A DNA stretch of 26,381 bases from DASXMX01 sp036794395 (GTDB taxonomy: Bacteria > Planctomycetota > Phycisphaerae > Tepidisphaerales > Tepidisphaeraceae). The stretch is taken from the NCBI GenBank assembly GCA_036794395.1, contig DAIRGS010000064.1:1-26381 (forward strand), written 5' to 3'. Of the stretch, positions 8,801-15,885 are shown in pieces (the first letter of the stretch is position 1; each line of letters begins with the position of its first letter). The notes below the pieces were generated by a model. That model did no database searches, was not told the origin of the DNA, and was given only the letters and a program-made list of their open reading frames with translations. The position numbers and the translations under genes are program-made.

Positions 8801-10156
8801 AGCGCTGGACTGCCACCGTTTGAGAGCAGCATCACGATCGCCATTTTCGGCGTCGATCTCACCGAGGGTGTACGCCAGATACGGGCTCTTGTAAGTCTCC
8901 AGGGCCTTCTCGCAGAGCGCAGCCAGGTGAGGACGATCGATGTTGTGAGGCTGTGCCAGCGCATCAAGGATCGCAGCCCAGGCAACTGCCAGGGTATCCG
9001 TGGTCGGGCGAGCCGCTAATTGATCGCGAATCGCTTTAGCCTGCAGCAAGTGCTTTTGCGTGCTTTCCGCGAGTCCGTGCAAGGCGATGAGTTCGGCATC
9101 GGCCGTGGGCTTAGTCAGATCCAATTTTGCGATCTGATCACAGGTCGCCTGGGCGTCGCCATTTTCCCAGAGGCGCCGTGCGATTTGGGCGGAAACGGCC
9201 GGGTCATGAGAATTTGCCTCGAGCCGGCGAAGAACAGTCATCGATTCATCGCCGAGCCCCAGCTGATCCAGTTCTGAAACAAAGATCACGGCAAGCCGCG
9301 CGTCGGGAAGTGGGCCCTTTGCCGCCAGGGACAGCTGCCTGATCGCGGCGTCATAATTCTTAGCGATAACGCTTGCGTGGCCTCGGACCAGGGCGTCGCG
9401 GGCTTTCTGCTCGTCGGAATCGGCCACTGCCAGCCTCGATGTCGAACCGGTCGCGTCCTGATCGTTGTGCGCAGCGGTGATAAGTTGCTCGGCAAGTTCA
9501 ATCTCGTTGGTTGGAGCGTGAGAATCGGCGGGACTTGTTTCGGAGTATTGGCCAGTTCGATTGGCCGTTTCGAGAACCAGGAACTGCCCTTCGAGATTCT
9601 GTGGATCGAGCTTGACCCACTGCCGTGCACACTCCAAAGACAGACCGAAATTTCGGAGGGAGTATGCGGCCTTCGCCCGGGCCTCCATCACCGTTGCATC
9701 GTCGCGCGTGAGAGTGTGGCCCGCGGGCACCAGCACGTCCGCCGTGGCGAGCGCCTCCGCCCACAGATGGGTCTGGACGTAAAGCTTTAGAAGCTGGCGT
9801 CGCTGCGGCGTGAGATCCAATTTGGGATAGGTCTTGAGTAGCTGGCGGAGCACAAAAATCGAGCTTCGAAGGTGGTCGTGGGACTCCGATGGGATCAACG
9901 GGCGGACCCGCGCATAGGCGATCATGGCCTCGGCATTTTTATCGGGGTAGCGTTGGAGGTAGGCACCCAGCAGATCAACGGCCCGCTGATTATCGCCGGC
10001 CGCGGCGGCGGCGAGGCCATCAAGGCGGTACCGTTCAAACTTCGCTCGAATCTGAATTTTGCGGTATGCGTAAAAGCCCCCTCCCGCCGCCATTAGCGAG
10101 ACGAAAACTAATGCGACGATCAACAGTCGCTTCGCGAGTTTGGTTCTGATCTTCAT
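5861..10156 (-). CDS. Giant TPR-repeat protein with N-terminal membrane anchor
   Basis: This 1431-residue protein begins with a basic stretch and one transmembrane helix (about residues 10-31, LLIVALVFVSLMAAGGGFYA), then KIQIRAKFERYR. The rest is almost wholly helical repeats of TPR type with Ala/Gly/Leu/Pro at the usual positions. Examples are the 55-75 (LLGAYLQRYPDKNAEAM) and 1270-1360 (ASYRKAIEQLPEWSQ, LAMVLAQNGGDLSEAANLA) regions. Topology suggests a single-pass anchor with a long repeat domain outside the cytoplasm. In exopolysaccharide loci, large TPR proteins such as BcsC, AlgK or PEP-CTERM-linked PrsT scaffold assembly or secretion; the same role is inferred here, but it is not an obvious orthologue of any of them. 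It starts 63 bases after the sugar transferase stop, with a GGAAAAG-type site before the ATG. No catalytic motif is visible. Confidence 0.8.
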   Translation of the reverse strand: MKIRTKLAKRLLIVALVFVSLMAAGGGFYAYRKIQIRAKFERYRLDGLAAAAAGDNQRAVDLLGAYLQRYPDKNAEAMIAYARVRPLIPSESHDHLRSSIFVLRQLLKTYPKLDLTPQRRQLLKLYVQTHLWAEALATADVLVPAGHTLTRDDATVMEARAKAAYSLRNFGLSLECARQWVKLDPQNLEGQFLVLETANRTGQYSETSPADSHAPTNEIELAEQLITAAHNDQDATGSTSRLAVADSDEQKARDALVRGHASVIAKNYDAAIRQLSLAAKGPLPDARLAVIFVSELDQLGLGDESMTVLRRLEANSHDPAVSAQIARRLWENGDAQATCDQIAKLDLTKPTADAELIALHGLAESTQKHLLQAKAIRDQLAARPTTDTLAVAWAAILDALAQPHNIDRPHLAALCEKALETYKSPYLAYTLGEIDAENGDRDAALKRWQSSAQWSSTWFAPLLRSAEVLSQAGKHQEAIQAAQEAFRRRHNGAVVFSNVRVIEAAFEAGVVRDPSGLLDFIDKELLPKVNDDGRLLCTRVNLMAATGHRDQAIAAAKTALDASKAISEESLARLIIISNKRQLGDDIEKACRDKIQRDYGSTPDQALAQATDVLNAGKPQDATRQFEAARAGAREPNLLSWRIAWAHLLDRSGDPRAQAEMQKLADAEPKDLAVQIMATEARYTRDDRPFIERTIGRIHDLVGDGVMWQVARGRMLLQFASSNADVQQAVTLLQKATQSEPNLLAARLLLADAYNRLKRSSDTAEQLKVAISIDPNSAQLGLQYAESLRKTGNFAGSREELTRISKLPSINPALQIAAARVATNAGDIPFAMGFVANLQGAPGDVSDALFLAQLKWRGGQPDQAEVDFDRLLRDPECVPAVMAAGADFFRTRGNQSRVQELLERLNTDKKHPGLAQFEQARFALRSSGPAAALDCFTRATSADTTIVPAWLGMVDTNLTLGRVDEAKATVTKAAAAVPRDQKLTALAAHADWLSHWNTAPELRPFIRSFVQDPTSDAAAASIQALVAARSPSKQPAQLVADVDQLIQQFPDFLPLHMRAIELLAGSGHLSEAQDRASRASQLFPASIEPQIVLVAILRQEKRPRDALGEALKWRSRSLANPLPADLQIAQSDIELELFDDAIQQLEPYAHIAATNPDAYQAAIPIYALAQHHLGKTDVPALVQPLLDLGPRGRLAYMAFASSELDGSEATQSLSRAEQAIPPDALDERIMLARMWDNLYRHSHDKSDGAQARKILSALTDKAEVSGVSWLTLGMFDEADANANDAQASYRKAIEQLPEWSQDRIIAQNNLAMVLAQNGGDLSEAANLATAAIKLAPDAAPLHDTLAFVEQKRQHYPDAAASALNAVRLAPRTVQYRVRLARALLSGKKLTEAQAAIHEMDSIQLDAPSETEKRDLDALKAELDASAPRANG

Positions 10157-10219
10157 TTAGACTTTTCCGTAGAACGGGTCGTGCGGCCCAATATGGCGGT
10201 TTCGTTGAATGAAACGCGT

Positions 10220-11671
10220 TCATGCCTGAGGGACCGGCGTCGACTGAGCAGCGTCCTCTTGATGCTGGGTTGATGGGCCGACCAACAAGAGTCGAATTGT
10301 CTGACCGATAATCCAGAGATCCAGCCGCATGCCGGCATTTTCGACGTAACGAATATCGTATTTGATCCATTCCTGGAAATCAGTGCCGGCGCGACGCGTT
10401 CTCATCACCTGCCATAATCCGGTAATGCCAGGGCGAACGCTGAGACGTGCTTCGCGCCAACCCGGGCAAAACTGGTTTTCGGAATGCGGACTTGGCCGCG
10501 GCCCCACCACTGACATATGGCCCAGCAATACGTTTATGAATTGGGGCAGCTCATCCAGGTTCCAGCTTCGCAGCAATCTGCCTACGCGCGTGAGCCGCGG
10601 ATCGGCAGCCATGTAAAACTGGGGACCGTCCGCCAGATTCTGCTGAAGCAACTGCTGCTTCATCTGGTCGGCGTCAACCCGCATCGAGCGAAACTTAATG
10701 CACGGAAATTCCCGGCCGCCTAACGTCTGGCGGCGATGCGTGAAGAAGATCGGTCCGCGATCTTCCAGCCAGATGGCGGCGATGATCAGGGGATATAGCG
10801 GTAAGGTCGCCAACAAAACCAGTAACGAAAACACCACATCAAATATCCGCTTGCCTCCGCGGCCCAACGAGGAAAGCTTTCGGGGCCGGACCACGTAATC
10901 CGGTGAAATAACCGGTTCGATCTGCTCCCACCTGAGCGTCTCGGGCGCGGGCCGGCTCCGCGGGTCATCCCAGAGAATGCAGGGGCCGACGATGCTGCGC
11001 GCCGGATCGATTTCGCGGCCCGCGCCGATCCAGACCGGGCCCATGATCTGCGACCCGCGTGGCACGGTGGAATCGGGGTCGATCCAAATACCCGGGGTTT
11101 GGCTTTCGCGCGGACGGTTTATGGTCGAATCAGGGCGCCGCCATAGCTGCGCCAATCGACGACCGAAGGCCACCAGATTTCCCTCGTTGGAAGCCTCATA
11201 GATATTACCGGCGATGGACAATACCTCGCGCTGGCGGCGGCCGACATGGCGACGCAACGATCGCCAGGCTTGTCCGGGGGCAGCGGACTGTTGCCAGAGC
11301 TGCGCGATGTCGCGATGACAAGTGAGCGCAACCCGCGCGAGCCTCGATTCGGAGGTTCCGCCATACAAGCGTTCAAAGCGAATGAAGCGATTGTCCGAAC
11401 CCACCACCGCGCGCTCGCTGTAATCGCTCTCGCGACAGTCCTTCAAGCGGACATATAAAATGAGCGGCTTGCGCCAGCAGAACGTTTCGATCGGCTTGGC
11501 CAGGCTGAACAGGGCCATGGATCGGGCGTCTATGAGCAAGTACATCTCGGCGCCGTCGACGATTTGGCTGGGCTCCCCCTGTCGCACAACTTGCACGCCA
11601 CGCGACGCCCAAAAGCGGTCGTGAAGCTGCGACGGGTTAAGCCCCCACACACTGATTGAATCGGTGGTCAT
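10220..11671 (-). CDS. Polyprenyl-phosphate hexose-1-phosphate transferase (exopolysaccharide initiation)
   Basis: I prefer the ATG at 11671 (483 residues, AGG about 9-11 bases upstream) over the in-frame TTG at 11713 that abuts the preceding stop. The C-terminal half is a bacterial sugar transferase domain. It has a membrane helix (about 275-302, FDVVFSLLVLLATLPLYPLI), the motif FPCIKFRSM (323-331), DELPQFINVL (373-382), SVVGPRP (387-393) and RPGITGLWQV (413-422). Such enzymes move a sugar-1-phosphate from an NDP-sugar onto undecaprenyl phosphate and so start repeat-unit synthesis at the membrane. The N-terminal half is unusual. In place of a clear multi-helix bundle and nucleotide-fold domain it has a globular region and then a short hexapeptide-like stretch (about 195-233, PDSTVPRGSQIMGPVWIGAG). 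The sugar donated is unknown. Confidence 0.88.
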   Translation of the reverse strand: MTTDSISVWGLNPSQLHDRFWASRGVQVVRQGEPSQIVDGAEMYLLIDARSMALFSLAKPIETFCWRKPLILYVRLKDCRESDYSERAVVGSDNRFIRFERLYGGTSESRLARVALTCHRDIAQLWQQSAAPGQAWRSLRRHVGRRQREVLSIAGNIYEASNEGNLVAFGRRLAQLWRRPDSTINRPRESQTPGIWIDPDSTVPRGSQIMGPVWIGAGREIDPARSIVGPCILWDDPRSRPAPETLRWEQIEPVISPDYVVRPRKLSSLGRGGKRIFDVVFSLLVLLATLPLYPLIIAAIWLEDRGPIFFTHRRQTLGGREFPCIKFRSMRVDADQMKQQLLQQNLADGPQFYMAADPRLTRVGRLLRSWNLDELPQFINVLLGHMSVVGPRPSPHSENQFCPGWREARLSVRPGITGLWQVMRTRRAGTDFQEWIKYDIRYVENAGMRLDLWIIGQTIRLLLVGPSTQHQEDAAQSTPVPQA

Positions 11672-11713
11672 TGCAGCACGCCTGAAAATCCGGGGAAAGA
11701 CCCAAGACACCAA

Positions 11714-13849
11714 TCAATTGCTGCGATAACCACCCGGATCGCGTGAAACCCGAGATACAACGCAACGGGGAATCGGTCCGAAACGCGCCGATCCAGGCAG
11801 TTCGACGGGATGTGAGTCGGCCTCCGGGTTTAACGAATCGGCGTTGCTCACGCGACTGCTGCCGTACCGTTCGATATCGCGTTTACGTGCACGGTTGAAC
11901 ACCAAGCCGGCAAACCGCACGGGCAGATCTCGGAGATATGCAAGCGTGCGCTCAACATCCGGACGGGTATCGCCGCGGGCGACGACCAAAACAACAGCAT
12001 CGGAGTTTGAGGCGGCGACTGAAGCTTCGAGACTTCCGGGAATTGGGCCGGTATCGAGCAACACAACGTCGTAGAGTTTTCTGGCTCGACTGACCAGCCG
12101 CTGCATCCCCGCGCTGGAAACGATTCCGGCATCAGCGGGGGTTGCCGCACCCAGGGGCAGCGCGCAAAGGTTGTCGATCCCCGTGGCGATCGTGCAATCG
12201 TTAAGGTCGTCACCGGCGATCGCATCGAGGATTCCTACGGAATATTGCGCCTGGCGTTCGGCCGCGCGCAGCAGGTCGGCTTCGGCGACATATCCGAGTT
12301 GTACCAACATCTCCCCCACCCGACGGCCCGAGGCACGGCCCTGGGTAAGGGCTTCATCAAGTTGCTCAGGAGTGACAAGGCCCTCGTGAAGCAGTACCTG
12401 GCCAATCTTGCGACGAACGATCTTGTCGATTCGCGTGGTCAATCCGCCGCCCACCAGATCGGCGTCGATGATCAACGTTTTGAATCCAGCCGAGGCGAAT
12501 GACAGGCCCAGACCCAAAGTGAGGCTGGTCTTTCCACTGGCGGCGACAGCGCCCGTCACCGCGATGACCTGTTGTGTCGGGCGACCTCCGCCAGAAAGTT
12601 GGAGGCGGTTGCGAATCTCGTGCACGCCCTGAGCCGCGATGGCAATCTGTTCGGGGTCGGCCAGGTCCTCGGGGAGCTGAGGAAGCATGCCAAGCACGGG
12701 ATGTCGGCGCCCGTGCTTCATCGTGTCATTGGGATCGAGCACCCGGCGATCAAATAGTCCGACCATCGCCACCAGACCAAACCCAAGCATAATGCCGCCC
12801 ATGCCGCCGCCAATCGAAATCGGGATGCGGGTATCGCGGGCGGCAACCAGCGGCATATCTGGCGGCGATTGATCCAGGCGATACAAAATATTCTCGACAT
12901 TTCGCTGATGTACACTTTCCTCCGCGGCGTCTGAGTCGCGGCGAATGCGGGCTTCTTCGATCTGCAGCTTCTCGACCAGCGCGATTTTATCCTTCAGCGA
13001 TGTGAGGTCCTTATTGAGATCAGCCTGACGCTTTCTCAATTCCGATTTTTTTGCGTCGAGCAGGCTGGCGACAGATGGCTGCGACGATGGGCCGGCATTT
13101 TTGGGCGCAACGCCCTGAAGTTCATCGGCGCGATCCTGGATCTGTTTTTCAATGTTCTTGAGGTACTGGGCGGCCGTCACGCGCTGGGGCATGTTGGCCC
13201 CCACGCCGGCGGCATCCATCTGAGCGATTCGCGCGTTTTGCTCGTACCGCGCATCCAGCAGCCGTTCCATCGTGCGATCCGATGAATTTGCGGTCGATGC
13301 GATCGTACCGGGGCCGGATTCGATGGTCAGATCCGACAACTCGGTTTCTATTCGCCGTATCTGGCTGATCACGTATTCGCGTTGATCTCTTATGCCATCG
13401 GGACCCCAGTTTTCGGCGGCGGCGGTGATGCTGTTATGAGTCTTTTCCAGGTCCAATTTAAGGTGATTGCGGTTCTGCTCCAGGGCCTTGAATATATTGT
13501 CTCTCCGGGCCGATTGGTCGTATTCGAACTGACTGCAGAAGGCCTTCATGGTCTGCGTCACCGCCGCCTGGGCCTCTTCAGCCTTGGGCGCGGAGAACTT
13601 GATCAACAGCAACTGCCCTTCCGCGGCAACCTGAAGGTTTTTGGCAAATGTGATTTCCTCGGCGATCGTTCGTGGGCCCCGCAACTGTTGCCACTCCGCG
13701 CTATCCATGGCTCCATTGATTACAGGCTGGGTCACGTATTTGGCGGCGAGCGCTTTGACGAATTCCTGATAGGACGAGTTTCGCTTTTCGGGCGTATCGT
13801 AAATGTATGTGACGGGCACCACCGAGATCATTCCAGTGCATTGAAACAC
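11714..13849 (-). CDS. Wzz/BY-kinase exopolysaccharide co-polymerase, main part, with inserted MshEN-like domain
   Basis: This is the open part of a gene that really begins at 14293 (next entry). Numbering is from the GTG at 13849. Residues 1-330 are the periplasmic Wzz-type domain with coiled coils. A second membrane helix lies at about 343-366. The P-loop tyrosine-kinase domain has Walker A GAVAASGKTS (433-442), Walker A' TLIIDAD (458-464) and Walker B VVLLDTG (595-601). Between A' and B an extra segment of about 60 residues (478-536) reads IGQVLLHEGLVTPEQLDEAL, then RRVGEMLVQLGYVAEADLL, the pattern of the GspE/MshE N-terminal (MshEN) domain. The C-terminal tail holds only two tyrosines, not the usual cluster. 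The real coding frame extends at least 24 codons upstream (13921-13850) through the first membrane helix. Role: chain-length control and phosphorylation-linked regulation of the polysaccharide machine. Confidence 0.88.
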   Translation of the reverse strand: MFQCTGMISVVPVTYIYDTPEKRNSSYQEFVKALAAKYVTQPVINGAMDSAEWQQLRGPRTIAEEITFAKNLQVAAEGQLLLIKFSAPKAEEAQAAVTQTMKAFCSQFEYDQSARRDNIFKALEQNRNHLKLDLEKTHNSITAAAENWGPDGIRDQREYVISQIRRIETELSDLTIESGPGTIASTANSSDRTMERLLDARYEQNARIAQMDAAGVGANMPQRVTAAQYLKNIEKQIQDRADELQGVAPKNAGPSSQPSVASLLDAKKSELRKRQADLNKDLTSLKDKIALVEKLQIEEARIRRDSDAAEESVHQRNVENILYRLDQSPPDMPLVAARDTRIPISIGGGMGGIMLGFGLVAMVGLFDRRVLDPNDTMKHGRRHPVLGMLPQLPEDLADPEQIAIAAQGVHEIRNRLQLSGGGRPTQQVIAVTGAVAASGKTSLTLGLGLSFASAGFKTLIIDADLVGGGLTTRIDKIVRRKIGQVLLHEGLVTPEQLDEALTQGRASGRRVGEMLVQLGYVAEADLLRAAERQAQYSVGILDAIAGDDLNDCTIATGIDNLCALPLGAATPADAGIVSSAGMQRLVSRARKLYDVVLLDTGPIPGSLEASVAASNSDAVVLVVARGDTRPDVERTLAYLRDLPVRFAGLVFNRARKRDIERYGSSRVSNADSLNPEADSHPVELPGSARFGPIPRCVVSRVSRDPGGYRSN

Positions 13850-13921
13850 AGGATTGCCGACCAGGATACCCGCCGTGACTCCTGCTCCGCCGAGCAGGAT
13901 GGCGAGGATGATCGCCCAGAC

Positions 13922-14293
13922 TTATCGCCCGCGAAGGACTCGATGAATCGCTGCAAAATCCAGTCCGCTTGAAGCCGGCGCTGATTCATCATCTGAGTCG
14001 ATCGGCTGATCGTATGCGGCCAGGGAGTCGAACCGGGGTGATTGCCGGGCAAGCGCTCGGTTGCCGCCTGGTTCACGATCGGGGTTGTCAAAACCGTTGT
14101 GCATATTGTCCGGTCCGGAGTCCACCGCGGGTAACTGCGCGCGCAGAGGACGTGCCGCGTCGATCAATTCAAAATCATATCCGGCAATGTTCACTCGAGT
14201 GGCCCCGGTTGCCTGCGGCGAACCGCATGGCCGAACCTGGACATGCTTCACGTACGGGTCTTCTCCGGATGGTTCAAATCCCTTTCGACTCAT
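13922..14293 (-). pseudogene. N-terminal cytoplasmic piece of the Wzz/BY-kinase gene, cut off by an in-frame TAA
   Basis: A 123-codon frame starts at an ATG that overlaps the stop of the EpsI-like gene by one base (TAATG). An AGGAG lies seven bases before it, so this is a coupled, well-supported start. The protein is hydrophilic and ends SSGLDFAAIHRVLRGR, just like the cytosolic lead-in of a Wzz-type protein, then meets TAA (13924-13922). The very next codons, in the same frame, encode VWAIILAILLGGAGVTAGIL, a typical first Wzz membrane helix, and run on into the kinase frame. Changing the TAA to a Tyr codon would give RGRYVWAIILA and a single protein of about 859 residues. It is therefore either a nonsense mutation, a base-call error or a read-through site. 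Confidence 0.8.
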
Positions 14294-14976
14294 TACCGAA
14301 CTCCTGAACGAATCACGTTGATCAGATTCATATGGGCCCTGATCAATTCCGTGCCAATCTGCTTGCGTTCCTCAGGCAGGGTCGATCCATCGAACACGAT
14401 CTGCACCTGCGCCACTCCAAAGTATCGAACATCCAGCTTCAGCCGTTTTTTGACCTCATCCATGTTCTCCACCACCCGGCCGTTGGGCAGAACCATAAAG
14501 TTGTCGACGATCGTGATCTGGCTGCTTTGCAGCGTTTCTGACTCAAACTGGTACTCAGTCCCCTGGACGTCAAGATCGTCAACTTTCCAATTGATAAGCT
14601 GGCGCGGCACGGGCTCGATGAGTCCGCGGTTCTTGTAGCAGATCGGCGGATAGTGGGAGATCATGTCGCGAACGTCGGAACATTGCACAAGTAGGAAAGT
14701 TGCCTTGCGTCTGTGCTCCTTGTCTTCGAACGCCTGGCTGACGATCACATTGGGCTTCAGAAGATCGATCGCCTCAGCCGGCTCATCGCATGGGGTTCCC
14801 ACCCATGGCCCGAAGTGGTTAGGCGTCTGGTCATAGACCTCTCGAACTCGAGCGTGATAGCGCGTCGCATCCTGCGAAGGGCTCATGGCCAGGCGGTCGA
14901 TTCCCGCGCCGGCGAGAAGCAGGAGTGAGAGCACCATGAGCGCCTTGTCGCGAGGATGACTGAGAGTATGGGGCAT
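14293..14976 (-). CDS. EpsI-like exosortase-associated protein
   Basis: The 227-residue protein has one N-terminal hydrophobic segment (about residues 12-27, LMVLSLLLLAGAGIDRL) that would anchor it or export it. The rest is an extracytoplasmic domain. The stretch SHYPPICYKNRGL resembles the conserved histidine/cysteine segment of the EpsI family, which is usually fused to or encoded next to exosortases in exopolysaccharide loci. It lies 27 bases after the exosortase stop and its stop overlaps the start of the Wzz/BY-kinase gene (TAATG), implying translational coupling. The biochemical function of EpsI proteins is not established; a role in polysaccharide export or in exosortase-linked sorting is inferred from context. 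Confidence 0.72.
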   Translation of the reverse strand: MPHTLSHPRDKALMVLSLLLLAGAGIDRLAMSPSQDATRYHARVREVYDQTPNHFGPWVGTPCDEPAEAIDLLKPNVIVSQAFEDKEHRRKATFLLVQCSDVRDMISHYPPICYKNRGLIEPVPRQLINWKVDDLDVQGTEYQFESETLQSSQITIVDNFMVLPNGRVVENMDEVKKRLKLDVRYFGVAQVQIVFDGSTLPEERKQIGTELIRAHMNLINVIRSGVR

Positions 14977-15003
14977 TGCAGAATTCGGAACGTGAAATTC
15001 GAC

Positions 15004-15882
15004 CTATGCCGCGGCAAGGGTAAATGGTGACACGGGGACCATGGCCCAGCGCAGGAGCCGCACGATGCCGGTCAGCCCGAGGAACGCGACGATCAACATG
15101 ACCCAGCCGCTGATATCATGAAACATCTCGGCCCGGTCACGCGTAGCGTGACCGAATACCCAAACGGTGGGCACCAGACGGATGACATTGCAAACAATCG
15201 CCGTTACCGGACTGGCAAGTAGTATGATTGCGCGCACGTATCCGCGGAGCGGCGTAACAAATGCAAAGACGTAGCACGCGAGAAACAACGTGAACACCAT
15301 TCGCATTCCGTTGCACGCTTCGGCGATGGCTACTTCGGTGCCGTTGAAGGTAATCAGACTCCCCCGCTGCTGAACTTCCATACCCAGCACTTCAGCGACC
15401 GACCGGGTCACGCTGGCGGTGATCTCCTGGAGCGGCTGGGCAATCGCAATTCGCGCGGTTTTGGGGACGGGAATGAGAAAGGCCAACACGAGAATTGCGG
15501 GAAGGAATTTGTAGAGCAAGTCCCGGCCGACCACGACCAGGATCGCGCCCAGGCACATAATCACCGCGCCGCCATGCCAGAAGCTTTGAAACTGATCTCG
15601 ATACCCGAAGGACCAGAGGAACCATCCGGCGGCGATCATGATCGTCCCCGGCCACGCGCCGCCAGGCACGGCAGTGCGAAGCCTGGACTTTCGCACCCAG
15701 ATCAACCAGATGAACACCAGCGGCACCAGCCAGATGTGGCTTGATTCTTCTTCGCGCCGGGCGATGTGCAGCAAGTCGCGCCAGGCGTTGCTGGCGATGA
15801 CCCCGGCAATGGCCGCCCCACCGATGGCTCCGAAGAGATGCCACTTTCGCCAGCCGTTTCGTCGATCAAATGCCGCACGCAT
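15004..15882 (-). CDS. xrt: Exosortase (XrtA/EpsH-type transpeptidase-like membrane protease)
   Basis: The 292-residue integral membrane protein has about eight hydrophobic helices. All three catalytic residues of the exosortase family are visible: Cys190 in IAEACNGMR, Arg235 in CNVIRLV and His255 in MFHDISGW. Exosortases recognise a C-terminal sorting tag (PEP-CTERM or variants), cut at it and hand the protein to the cell surface or envelope. A candidate substrate with such a tag is encoded divergently at 17457. It starts three bases after the stop of the upstream gene (TAAGCAATG) and is followed by the EpsI-like gene, the standard partner. The subfamily cannot be fixed by eye; planctomycete types are possible. 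Confidence 0.92.
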   Translation of the reverse strand: MRAAFDRRNGWRKWHLFGAIGGAAIAGVIASNAWRDLLHIARREEESSHIWLVPLVFIWLIWVRKSRLRTAVPGGAWPGTIMIAAGWFLWSFGYRDQFQSFWHGGAVIMCLGAILVVVGRDLLYKFLPAILVLAFLIPVPKTARIAIAQPLQEITASVTRSVAEVLGMEVQQRGSLITFNGTEVAIAEACNGMRMVFTLFLACYVFAFVTPLRGYVRAIILLASPVTAIVCNVIRLVPTVWVFGHATRDRAEMFHDISGWVMLIVAFLGLTGIVRLLRWAMVPVSPFTLAAA

Positions 15883-15885
15883 TGC

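Noticed and set aside
14020..14045. tRNA-like T-loop (GGTTCGA on the minus strand)
   Set aside because: It lies inside the coding frame of the Wzz N-terminal piece and no acceptor stem or anticodon arm can be built around it.
13828..14091. Minus-strand 87-codon frame overlapping the Wzz stop region
   Set aside because: It is out of frame with both Wzz parts, has no ribosome site and a non-protein-like composition; it is a shadow of the interrupted gene.
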